NCBI GenBank assembly: GCA_017562135.1
Contig: QEYB01000448.1
Coordinates: 1,488,001-1,552,000 of the forward strand
Direction: 5' to 3'
DNA length: 64,000 bases
Source of the DNA: Dipylidium caninum
Lineage: Eukaryota > Platyhelminthes > Cestoda > Cyclophyllidea > Dipylidiidae
Both the position numbers and the translations under genes were made by a program. Below are positions 1 to 11,400 of the stretch, one piece after another (position 1 is the first letter of the stretch; each line of letters begins with the position of its first letter). The notes beneath the pieces are model-generated. The model ran no database searches. It worked only from the letters and a program-made list of their open reading frames with translations, and was not told the DNA's origin.

Positions 1-883
1 AAAGCGGCTTATTTCATCTAAGCTTGTAATCGTTTGTATTACCATGTCTAGCGTCTCTATGGTGGTCGGAGAATATTTTTTTTCTTTTTTTTTAAATGAT
101 TGACTGACCATTTACCTAACGGACAATCAGCTAAGCTGTTAAATTAATGAGATAACGCAGGATGTTGGCAACTTTTAACAAGGTGATAAGGGTGTGGGGC
201 AAATAGTAAACATAGGAATTTCTGTTTATACAGTGATCAAAAAATTCCATGATGATGGTTGACTAACCTAGAAAACGAATCACTGGGGGAGGGGGGGGGG
301 GGTTTCAGCCTTTGCCGATGAGGATCCCCTGAAAATTGTACTCTTTGACTTATATAGTGGACATTTAAACCAAATAGGTTATAGGGGCATAACGAATCCC
401 ATAGCTTGAAGAATTTATCTTAAATTCCAATTTACTTGTTTTTTATGTTAATTACAACTCACATCTGCTTATGCGTTGGGAGGTGCACCGGTAACTTTTG
501 ATTTATGGAAGCATTACTTTCTATTAAGCTACGGACTTCGACTATTTTTGGTATAAGAAAGCACATAGAAACTTCATTTTCTTCCTGATTCGATAAAATT
601 TCTCGATCTGTAACTATCTTACCAGTCAACCTTTGAACGCGGGACTTAAATTGCTCTATGTACTGCCGCTGAACGAGTCAAGATAGTAATAATTTTGTTA
701 CGGCCAAATTCTTGACGTTAATATGATGGTTCACCTGAAAGCGCTTTGCACAGTTTAGGTAGATAACAAAACTTGTCTAATCCGATATTTATGTGCATTC
801 TAGATAACATAGTAAATAACTGTCAGACTCTGCATGATATATGCAATCCTACCGCAACTAGAGCACACTTTTACTTTATTCAG
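1..883. other. AT-rich stretch upstream of the first recognised exon
   Basis: No convincing exon is seen here. The M1 peptidase that begins at 884 needs upstream exons, including one carrying the substrate-binding GGMEN motif, and I could not find that motif in any frame. The stretch is therefore probably an intron of that gene, with the 5' exons outside the window. A G-run lies at about 291-302. Confidence 0.6.
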
Positions 884-2741
884 GCCGGAGATAGGTCTTT
901 GACATCAGTAATTGTTCACGAAATAGCGCACTCGTGGACGGGCAACTTGGTGACTAACGCCTCTTGGGAGCATTTTTGGCTCAATGAAGGCCATACCAAG
1001 TATGTGGAAGGCCTCATCCTGGAGCGTCTTTATGGCACAGATTATCGGGAGCTCTTTATCGAACTTGGTTACGAAGAGCTTTTAGTTTGCGTGAGTTATT
1101 AATAATTTCGTTGAATTTTGATCTTTCATTAATTACAACCATTGTGCTTTATACTTGCTGAGATATTTAGTTGGAAGAATTTAAGGAGGGCCATCCACTT
1201 GCGAAAATGGTACCATGTCTGAAGGGAATTCACACGGATGACGCTTTTTCCATTGTGCCTTATCAAAAGGGTTCATTGTTTCTATACTTTCTCGAGAACA
1301 AATATGGCAAAGGTATGTTCGAGGGAATGTATTTCCTAAAACATATTTGAACAAACGTAGTGAACTGCCTCATTTTTTGTTCGTGTATTCACTTGTATCC
1401 ACCCAAACTTCCGGTGACGAATGTTTTTCGATCAGACGGTCTATGGTCACTAGCTTGCCTGACTGATTCGTATTCCTGGTTTATGCAAACCAAGCATGCA
1501 TAACACCGACGTAGAGTTGTAAAAAAATGACACATGTCGCCGAACCCTTGTTATCACGTCTGTATTTCGATGCTAGAGGTGAGGGGTGTGTTCCTCACAC
1601 GACTTTTTTTAAACGTTGTCTTATAGCGGCTATCCTTTCGTGGTTGAAATCATATATATCACACTTCCGTCGACATTCTCTCAGTACACGGATGTGGATG
1701 GAATTCCTGGCCTCTCACTTTGGGCAAAGTATTCTCCAAGAAATCGACTGGAACACTTGGCTATACCGTGCCGGTCCGATCCCTTGGGTGCCTAAGTAAG
1801 CCTATCCTTCGAGCCCCTTCCTCCCCTCACGATCTGATGAAGCCAACTGGTTTCGCAGAGCCAAGTCAAGTAAAAGTTATTCAAAAATCCCAAAAGTATT
1901 GTGTCAATAGCGTCTAGTGTATGCAAAATATTGAGTCTGAAACTTGTTTGTTTCATACAAAATTCATTGTTTCACGCGGACTTAACTCAAAAAATTTGTT
2001 AGAATAACCATTTTTTGGATTGTCAAACTCTTTCTTCAATCGAATAGAATCCGCGTGAATTAAAGTGTACTACCATGTACTAAACTAAACTTTGCTGTAT
2101 CATTGTAGAACAAATCGGAAATTGTCGACCGTGGTGGATAAAGTAGCCGAGAGAATAACAAATACCCCTCTGGGTAGTGACGCCGATTCCGCAGCCTACG
2201 TACGGGGACAGTACGAGACTATGATCCCTCTTCAGCGTCTGTTGCTCTGGCAACGTCTGCTCAAATGTGTTCCTCTACCACATGACAATCTTCTTGTTCT
2301 CAACAATATGCTCGCGGTGTCCAATTCTAAAAATTCAGAAATCCGATACTTGTTAGTCGTCCCCTTTTTATACCTCGAAATCTAAACACGTGCACGCTAC
2401 TTACAGGCTCAGAGTAGTACATCACGATTACAAACGACCCATTGTTTTTAGGTGGTCCCTAATTGTCCTTTACTCACAATACCTGCCGGGTGTGGATGGC
2501 GCCCTCGAATTTCTTAACAGCCAAGGTCGAATGAAGTACACAAGGCCAATTTATAAGTACGGTCCGCATCCCATTAGTTTTGACAATTAAATCACAATCA
2601 CCAACTCTCCCCTTTTTTAGAGCACTGGTGGCTTGGCCATCTATCAAACAACAAGCAATCAATAATTATAAGGCGAACAAGCAATTCATGCATCCCACAA
2701 CCGCGAAACTAGTGGAGAAAGACATCGGCCTCAGCCAATAA
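884..2741 (+). CDS. LTA4H: Leukotriene A4 hydrolase-like M1 aminopeptidase, C-terminal part
   Basis: Zinc aminopeptidase of the M1 family, LTA4H/aminopeptidase B branch, normally cytosolic; it trims N-terminal residues from peptides, and in vertebrates also makes leukotriene B4. Exons inferred from splice sites and phase: 884-1090, 1171-1312, 1627-1795, 2109-2351, 2452-2556, 2621-2741 (328 residues, all phases close). The first exon holds the zinc site [10 protein letters not shown] and, 18 residues after HEIAH, the third ligand Glu in WLNEG. The second has the VPYQKG segment, matching the catalytic-tyrosine region VPYEKG. The fifth carries GRMKYTRP, matching the Arg/Lys that anchor the substrate carboxylate. 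The C-terminal HEAT-like helical domain is present and ends in KDIGLSQ. The N-terminal half, with GGMEN, is missing from the window. Identity is secure; exon ends are inferred. Confidence 0.93.
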
Positions 2742-2742
2742 A
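2737..2742 (+). terminator. AATAAA poly(A) signal overlapping the LTA4H stop codon
   Basis: The hexamer AATAAA spans the TAA stop codon (2739-2741) of the aminopeptidase gene. If used, the 3' UTR would be only about 10-30 nt. No nearer canonical signal was seen downstream. Confidence 0.6.
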
Positions 2743-3161
2743 ACCCCGCGCCTTGCTGCTTCCCGTCTTTCTCATTGTGATTTGCCTCGTCAATATTCGT
2801 GTTGCTTCCCCTTTTCACTCGTCCCAGCGCCAGATCTCAGAGCCACCGCAAAAACCATTTTGACCTATAGCCTTCCCTTAATGTCGAATACACGGCATTT
2901 AACCGAAAACGAGTGTCAAACTCGAAGCCCATAAATATACCGTACGAAGACGTCTTTTGGCGTAAACGGCGAATTATTCGACGGTAAATGAAGGGGAAGA
3001 GGGTAGGGCAAGAGAGACCATACCGGAATTGGGAAAAGACTCAGGTAGTGACGAGCAGTCCACGTTACGGTGCGGGGTAAGCAGGCGTGAGGATCTCGTA
3101 GGCGATATAACCCAACGGCCGAAGCAGCAAAGCTTTTAAAAGAAAACTGGCGAAACCAGTC

Positions 3162-3167
3162 TTTATT
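3162..3167 (-). terminator. AATAAA poly(A) signal of RPL26
   Basis: On the minus strand AATAAA lies 10 nt beyond the RPL26 stop codon, as expected for a highly expressed ribosomal-protein gene with a very short 3' UTR. Confidence 0.7.
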
Positions 3168-3176
3168 TACAGATAC

Positions 3177-3645
3177 TTAGGACTCCAGAACCTCCTCCGT
3201 ATATTTATTCTTGTCCAAACCAGCTAGTTTTGCGGCGGCCTTCCTTTCTAAGAGATTCCTTCTGTCTTTATCAAGCTTGAGCTTAGTAATGACAACCTAG
3301 GGTTGGGTGAACCTAAAAAAGCTATGTAAGACGTACATTCGATGGGTGGATTCCGATCGGGACGTAGACACCATTGCTTTTTTTGCACTGAACACGTTCG
3401 ATATGGATAACGAATTTTTTTCTGTAGACCTTGATTACTTTGGCGGAAGAATTGTCTTTACGTTCCCCTCGGACGATTTGTACTTCGTCACCACGCCTGA
3501 TCGGCATGCTACGAACCTTGTATTTAGTGCGAAGTTCCTTTGATAAGGGAGCACTCATCAAACGCCGTCTTATGTGTGAGGGGGCATTGAAATGCCTGTA
3601 GCGGGCCTTACGGCTAGACGAACTGACAGCCTTATTAAACTTCAT
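3177..3645 (-). CDS. RPL26: 60S ribosomal protein L26 (uL24)
   Basis: Large-subunit ribosomal protein of the uL24 family. Two exons, 3645-3337 and 3296-3177, flank a 40-nt intron (3297-3336, gtacgt...ctag); removing it gives [15 protein letters not shown] across the junction, as in animal L26. The product is 142 residues, close to the usual 145. It starts with MKFN and contains [31 protein letters not shown], the KOW-type VRG segment and [14 protein letters not shown]. Translation without splicing stops after NVRLT, so the intron is needed. The start codon at 3645 is the conserved MKFN methionine; an in-frame upstream extension exists but is not conserved. The gene is convergent with the aminopeptidase gene, 435 bp between stop codons. 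Confidence 0.96.
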
Positions 3646-4577
3646 CCCGCACGGAAATTCCAACGGCACCGCCGGAATAATGCATAAAACAAACTCCATA
3701 GAATTATAAACACAGATCAAGATAATTGAAAGCAGTAAAAGGTTCGTGCAGTAAGTTATGACATCGCCTCCGTATATACGTTTTTACATAGTTTGATAAT
3801 TGGTAGGGCGGAAAGTTATTGGCGTACAATTTTAGAAGGCAAAGGAAAGCTAGCAAACTAATTTGATTAAAAATTAATTTATATAAATTTGTAAATTTTT
3901 TTGGTATTACTGTTATATTACATCTGCGCGGCCGGAAGCATTTTCATACTTTATTCCAAATAATCATTGGATTTGCTAAAGGACGCGTTTCCCACCTTCT
4001 CCTCAGGGTACCAGGGAGCGGCATTATTTCTATTTACTTGATCTCAATATGCATGATTTAATTGGTGGAAGACTTTGAAACACTTCTGCACCAATGTCAA
4101 GCGCGCCCCTCATTTCGTGGGGTTAACTGGTTTTCGTGGGCGGGCTCCGCTGCAGCGTTTATGCTCTGCAATATCGTTGTTTTTCTCACTTTTATAACCG
4201 TTGCAGGTATTTTAATTGCACCGTTTGTAGTTACGAGACGGTACTTTGGCAACATTTCTTATCATTTTGGTAAACGGCGAATTATCTTATTTGTTTCAAC
4301 TACCCAATGCTTTAGTAATGTTTGTGGAGTTTTTACCCCAAAATGCCCTTACTTTCCCATTAAATCGTTTTGAGCTGATTATTCTGCCTTACGAACCCTT
4401 ATTTGTGTCCTTTGACTAATTTTTGCACTTATAGGTCGCTCTTATAACGTCCAGTCTAGGAAAGTGCCATTAGCTACTCGTTCTACTCTTAAATTTGAAA
4501 ACTAAGCATGACCTACCTCGATTTTACCAAACGTAATGATGAGTACACCAAGTTACTTAAACTCTTCTCTTTCCAGG
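3646..4577. other. Intergenic region between RPL26 and the glucose transporter
   Basis: Likely holds the divergent promoters of RPL26 (-) and the transporter (+), plus any 5' UTR exon of the transporter, since an acceptor tttccag sits right before its ATG. An open stretch at 4062-4373 (+) encodes a hydrophobic segment but has a TAA immediately upstream, no ATG start and no recognised family. No clear core promoter element was seen. Confidence 0.5.
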
Positions 4578-6707
4578 ATGGTTACCTTCCGCTATGTTTT
4601 TGCGACGGTTATCATAGTACTTGGTTCCTCGTTTCAGTTTGGTTTTCAAACTGGAGTAATTAACATTCCACTTCCCGTAAGTCATTTGTACATAATGCAC
4701 CACTCTTCAGTTAATTGAAAAATTTATCCGAAGTGTAATTGAGAATAGACAAGGTACACCTTCCCCAGAATTCGTTCAGGTTATGAGTAGTCTCGTTGTC
4801 GCTGGATTTCCGATCGGAGGTATTTTAGGTGCTTTGTTTGGAGGCTCCGTTTCGAACAAAATGGGACGGTATGTGGTTTCAATTGCGTTTAGAGGTGCAA
4901 ATACAACACTAAAGCTGTATTTTTGCTTGCTTGCTTTAGAAAACTTTCTCTCTTCATTTTCAATATTCCGATGATCGTTGGATCCCTTCTAATGATGGCA
5001 TGTCAAGCAGCTGCTAACTTTGAAATGATTATTGTTGGCAGAGCACTTGTTGGATTTGCTTGTGGTAATCATTAATTTGCTTCTGGCTATTACCTCAGGC
5101 GCTTTCACGAGTATTTCGCCGGTATACCTCGCGGAGATTGCCCCTGTTAGCATACGGGGTATGTCGGGGATAATGCATCAATTGGCTATTGTCAGTGCTA
5201 TCTTAATTTCGGAGATATTGGGTCTACAAGAAATAATGGGCACAGCGAAACTGTGGCCCTATCTCATTGGTTCGTTAAACTTAATGACATAATGAGGTTT
5301 ATAGGGCTAACAATCGTGCCTTCGGTCTTTTTGCTGTTTTTTCTTTGGATTTGTCCGGATAGTCCTCGTTATATTTTGTTGAATGGACATGACCCTGACG
5401 GTGCGAAATCTGCTCTTCGTTGGTTCCGTGGTGACACTGAGGTCGTTAACGTAGAGATGGAAGAGCTGGTGGCTGAACAAGAAGATCAGATTGAAAACCT
5501 CTCCGTACTTTTCCTTCACATTATCACTCTCCTCTGCCTTTAGACTTTTCCTATGAAGAGTCTCTTTCGCATCAAAGCTCTACGTATGGCTCTTTTCATC
5601 GCCATTGTGGCGCACTTAGCTCAACAGTTTTCGGGAATCAACGCTGTAAGATCAGTAATCTAGGAACTTCCAAGCCTTTTAGATTTAAATTGAACTAACT
5701 TATCCATTGTAGGCTTTTTTTTACTCTACATCACTGTTTGAAAGTATCGGACTCGCGTCGCAGGCTGTATACGCGACATTGGGCGTGGGTTCGATGGTAG
5801 TCATTGTCACCGTTATCTCTATCTTCCTCATCGAACGCCTTGGTCGACGGATTCTCCTTCTAAGTGGTCTCAGTGTAATGCTTCTTAGCGCCATTGTAAT
5901 CACAGTCGCCTTGGCTCTTCGCAAATACGCCTCTAGTCTCGTCTACCTTGCCATGGCCTTCGCTTATGTCTTTGTTGGCGGTTTTGCTATCGGCCCAGGT
6001 AGGTAAACTTTTGACTTTCACCTTTTTCAGTTTTTAGGGCCGCTCATTCCATTTGCCTTAACCGTTTTTATTTATAGGTTCAATTCCGTGGTTTATAGTG
6101 CCTGAAATATTCGTGCAGGAGACACGTGACCCTGCTGTAGTGATTACAGTTATTGTCAATTGGGTTTCTCAAATCGTTATTAGCCTGGGGTATCCGCCAC
6201 TTTTGGCAAGTCAGTCCTTTTTGATCATTACTTTGCAGCTGAGAGATACCAGCTTAACTCAGTTTTCACGTAATGCTTTTTTGCTTGTTGCCTTATTTTT
6301 CTTTCTACACAATTGCCTTTGTCCTAGGCCCATTAGGCCGATGTAACGTAAAAAACCTATTGCAAATTATAAACATGAAAGAGAATTATTGTGTCACGAC
6401 AGCACTTTGAGTTGAGTAGATAGTCCCTTCGAATATCTTTAACGGCACCATAACAGTGACGATTCTTACCAACTTTCAGAAGTACCTAGGAGACTTCTCC
6501 TTCCTGCCATTTGTTTGCCTGTTGGCGATCTTTATTGTCCTACTCTATTTATATCTGCCGGAGACAAAGGGTCGAACACCTCGTGAAGTACAAGATGAGT
6601 TTTTACAAAGAAGTGGTGGCGGAGAGAAAGATGACATCTTAAACTCTTATACTCACTCCCTTCCTAGTAAGGATGGCGACAGTAAGTGGATTTACTGCCA
6701 ATTTTAA
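4578..6707 (+). CDS. Facilitated glucose transporter (GLUT, SLC2A family)
   Basis: Twelve-helix major-facilitator sugar uniporter of the GLUT1-4-like class, probably at the tegument or another plasma membrane. Exons: 4578-4676, 4711-4868, 4940-5064, 5099-5269, 5305-5504, 5544-5645, 5713-5998, 6078-6205, 6480-6707; all phases close, giving 498 residues, the usual length. Visible motifs: GFQTGVINIP in helix 1, NKMGRK after helix 2, CPDSPRYIL after helix 6, AQQFSGINA in helix 7, IERLGRR after helix 8, GPGSIPWFIVPEIF in helix 10 and PETKGRT at the C-terminal end. The glucose/fructose-discriminating QLS motif reads AQQ here. Introns are 34, 71, 34, 35, 39, 67, 79 and 274 nt; the last appears to be GC-AG. 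A gtaagt at about 6682 allows an alternative 3' exon, so the last residues are less certain. The same class is known from tapeworms and schistosomes (TGTP, SGTP). Confidence 0.93.
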
Positions 6708-8406
6708 CTCAATACTGTTTGTTAGCGTTATTGCGCAACCATGTCTCAGGTAACAGAGTAATGAATCTCTGACTGTCTCACGGCAAATGCATACTGACCC
6801 AATGGGCACATTATTTTATTGAAAATTAGTGTTGCAAACGAATCTAGATTTCACAAAGTTTCTGTGTTAAGTTGTCATGTTATGCAAAAATCTGTGCCCG
6901 CTAAGCGATATGGAGGTTAGAGTATTTGAATTTATGTCTGCGTAATACGACAAAGATTGACACATTGTTTTATACCTTTGTGCGTCGTGATGTGGAGGAT
7001 CGGTTGGCGGCAAATCCGACATTGCACTTTGATTCTCCCTCTCCATTAACAAATTCTGAGTGAATTATCATCACGACTTTTACCTACTCTCTATTTGGGA
7101 GCTGTGATTCGAGGTATTCAGGCCTTCTCTAATTTTAAACCTTGCCTTCCATATTCCCATCATTCTTAAAAATTGTTTTGTTCACTTTGTAGATGAATCG
7201 GGACCGTATTTTTCTCTGTAAACCCATTTCCATTCACTTTACGACTGCACATTCTGACCTCATTGTCGTACAGATACTTTTTTAGAACGAGCATGGAGAT
7301 GCCGGGGGAGGGGGTGGGGGGAGGGAGGGAGAGTAGACAAGGCGCAGTTTTCTCCTCGTGGCGAAACTCGATTTTTATAATAAACGTAAGTAACTAAGCT
7401 GTTTGATTCCCTTGTTTATCCCCGATAAGTGATTTCAATCGATGTACATGGTTCAAGGTGGAGTTTAAAGTCAAATGAGATTCCTACAAAGGGCGCGGAA
7501 CCCGTCTATGTCTGGCACATGTTCATTGGCGTAAGAATATTGCATGTGCTTCGTTTCGCGAACCGGTGCCTCGGAGTTGGAATTTGACCCGACAGTGTTA
7601 CGATAAAGCGGAATTGATTTAGACGAGAATGATAATAACCACCACATCCTCACAAAAGTCATCAAAGCGATCAACGAGAAAAATATACGTAAATTAATTA
7701 TTGGCGAATAAGCAATGTAGAGGCAATTCACATTTGAAAATGAGGGCATAAAGAGAATGTTATTTCGTGTTAAAAAATGACGCGATACAAAGCGAGGTTT
7801 TTCCCACAGCCAATTAAAACGGTGCCCCTAGGCGCCGAAAGAGCTAGTTGCGCACATGAAAGAGAAAAGAATGAGAGGTTTCCTTAATAGGCTCAAAGAA
7901 AAGATTTGTGGATGGCGACCTGAACACCGGGGTGGTGTTCCCCCCCGCCTCGGCAGAAAGTAGTGGTAAGGTATGCGCGAATCCACGAACAAAAAAGTTT
8001 CCCGTCTTCATAAACGACACCGACCCTTTAATTGATTGCGTAGACTCATTGCTGTAGGGTGAGTTGTCCACTCCATCCTTTTCAATGTCCGACGACCGTT
8101 TGCCCATGAACAACTAAACGGGCAAAACAGAGAGGTTCACATTAAAACATATTTTTGCCTGGCGTAAATGGCCGAATGTCGATTATGCATCTCCATGTCA
8201 TTTCCATCATCGTCATTATAACCTCTTGAATACTTGGACATGAAATTTATCAGGAACACAGATCGTTAATAAACCGACGTCTCACTAACAAATTTCGTGA
8301 ATGATTGAAAGTGTAGACAGAACATTAGACAAGATGGTGTACCTGTTCCACCCAAAAAATATTGCACACTCTTGAAGAAAAGACAAACAGAGAAGTAAAA
8401 TAAAGG
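6708..8406. other. Region between the convergent transporter and TRAPPC9 genes
   Basis: Contains presumed 3' UTRs of both genes, a G-rich tract at about 7308-7330 and an AATAAA at 7379-7384 on the + strand. Open stretches on the minus strand at 7471-7749 and 7844-8113 have no recognised similarity or convincing splice context and are not called. Confidence 0.5.
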
Positions 8407-11400
8407 TTACTCGTCAAGGCAAGGGTAGAAGACACTTACTCCCGTCTGTCCTCTCAAACACCCACTCAGACAGAAGACGGAGCCGTCAGAAAGAGGTTTA
8501 GACGTAGTCAGATATTTGGAGCTTTCGTCAGTCTCAAAAACCTCGAGGCTTATCCAAATACGGTACAACGCCATCCCCTCTTGAAGATTTGCCATAATAT
8601 CAACTTCATTGATGAAGCCTACTGCGGATTCGGAGAGGTCCACACAGCCACGGGCCGATGGTTCTAGTACCAGCAATGGCAATTGATGGTAGTTTATTAT
8701 TAGATAAAAAATAGGTAGAGGATAAGATTAGAGTCTGTGATACTGCCTAAAGATCTTCTGATTCATGAAAATAGTCAAAGTTTGCAATCACGCATCAGCA
8801 AAAACAACGTTCACTAGCGACACTCATTCGCCATTTTGTCTTTTTTAAATAGCTGCATTTCTAATCCGTAAAATACATCCCAGTGGTTAATTCTTCCAGA
8901 GTTGAGCAAAGTAAAGTTTTTTAATCAAATCTAGGAGAACGAAGTAAGACAGTTGGCTCAACTTTCGTTTCTACAATTTTTGAAAAGGAACCCAAATTGG
9001 CAGAGGGATGTTATTAGCTTGGGCTCGAGGTAAAGGGGGAAAACAGAAGAGACGCACCAACAAGGGGACTGAATTGCCTGGACATAACACCATGCAAACG
9101 GATTAAGAATTCGTCGACGTCAATGCCGCCATACAACTCAAGGTGTACTTTGGACAGCGGAGAGACTACGACATGCGTTGCCTTCGCATCCACGGGAAGG
9201 GAATTGCGACACGATGACGCCGTTTCCTTCCCGGACGCTGCAATTTCACGACACACCGGGCAGTCCTGAGCCAGGAAGGAGGGCAACTTGGATTGGAAAC
9301 ACTGCACCAATTCTAAGAAAATCAAGATTACCAATTTCGTATCTGAAGACGGATATGAGAAGTGGCCAGGGAAATGGTGGGTCAACACAACCAAAAAAAT
9401 CACATTATTTTATTCAACTTTTCGTGGATTGAACGGAAGCTCAGTCGAAGGAAAGTCGAAAAGTATTACACTCAGAGTGCGTATTCATGGGAATAGTTCC
9501 CATGCAATAAATTAAGCACTAACACGACTAGGCGTGTCACTGACAAGTTAACAGTAGGTCTCAGAGGCTGGAAGACCCTTTCCGTCATTTACTGGTCTTA
9601 AAGTGGCCGGCGACACGCATCAGATGGTGCACTGATAGGCGGCGTCGAATTATCCCATTTGGCAAAGGGTAACACACCCGAGTCCCCTTGACACGTGGAT
9701 CGTCGTCTCGCAGTTGAGACTCGTGAGCCTGCTGCTAATAATAACCTAACGACAGTCTCGTCACCAACTGACACAACGCAATTTCACAGAGTTGGCACTG
9801 CGGTGCGCTATGAAAGCGGATGGGCATATATACCAAAGTAAATGGCTTTTTTGCGTCCCAAATTAAAAAAAAAAACATTACGTTAAAAGACTACTGACAG
9901 CAGAAAATTGATAATGAAGACAAGTCAAAAAATGGAGTCTTTTAGGAAAGAGGAACTTACGAAGCCAAATTTTGTTTCCCCACAGGATCTTGGCGACAAA
10001 GCGAGGATTCTTTAGCAATGGGAAATACCATGGAGATGAAGATTCTCTTTCGGAGACGGGTGATAGAGGCACTAGACGACCACTTCGCGGAGTGGGAAGG
10101 TAGTAGTTTTGAACGAGTGGTGAAGAGCCTCCAACTCCCGGGACCAATAAGTTAATTTGCATATGAGCGGTCCAGCGTATCTGTACGCAACACAGAAGAC
10201 TGCATAAATGCATGCGTCTGTGGGAGGGGAAGTTGGAGGGAGGAATCAACATCACTTGATAGAAATACGAACTGACAGCGAAAAAAAGGTAAGTTAAATT
10301 TGAAATCTCAAGTCAAAGTATTAACGGGAACAGCGAAAGAATTGTCCAGTGTGACCGAAGCTAATTATGCAGTAGAAGGCAAAAACAGTAAATCTACTTG
10401 AAATTAAATTTACGCACGACGAAATAATCTTAAAGGTCCTGCGGATTTCATTACGACAGAAGAGGCGATTGTTTCGCAAAGCGTGAGATGGCACTGTCAG
10501 GCAGGGGACAAAATGCCCACGATGTTACAAGGCATAAACTAAATTGAGCATGAGGCAAACGCGCCGATGCTCGGGGAGTACTTGAAGCGATTATCCTAAT
10601 GCAATCTCACATGCTACGCCGGTATGCATAAAGGAATGATTTCACTCCACAACTAACTTGTAAAACGGGATAAACGCCGGAGCCTTATTTATCAAATTGG
10701 CTATAAGAGCCAAAGCGTTTTGTTGGTCTAATGCTATGCTCCAAGTTTACTCCCCCCCAAAAATTGTCTATATATGCGTTGCGTATCAAATGGGGGTTGT
10801 ATTTAGCCAATCTGGGGTTTCTAAGTTGCGATGTCAGACTTAGGCAAATACGACGGTGACATTAATATTGCAGAGAGTAATTAATCCTCTCGGTAGTCAA
10901 ATACAGAATGGAAACGAAGTCAAAAGACCTCTATCAACCGTTCCAATAGGCGACCAAGGGAATGTGGCAGCGGAAGAGGCAGCAGTAGTTCATCGGTCGG
11001 ACGTGCAGCCGTAAAGAGGGGCGGCAAGTCGGCCTGCTGAAAAACATGGAGAAAACGAGACAGTGGCAGTCCTATCCACCCCTCTCGCTGCGCAATCTCC
11101 GACACATCACAACTGATGAGACCGGCCACCAAGTCATTTATTTGTGTGTCGTATGCATCATTTCTGGTTCCTTCTTGTGCTATGAAGGAAGTCCACTTGG
11201 TGGCCAGAGGAAGGGCCTTCAAGTTGCCCCTCAGGAGACAGTTCTGCCCACACCAGAAGAACTCGACGTCCACATCGACCCGGAAAAAGCGACAGCGGGA
11301 GGAGGGCTGGATCACATTCTACAGAGAATGGAGAAAATGTAATCGGTGCAATGAAGCTATAGCACTCCAATCCATTCTTTCCAAGCGTTCGACAGTCGTA

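Noticed and set aside
4062..4373. Plus-strand frame with a hydrophobic segment before the glucose transporter
   Set aside because: A TAA precedes it directly, it lacks an ATG start and a good acceptor, and the transporter N-terminus is already complete at 4578.
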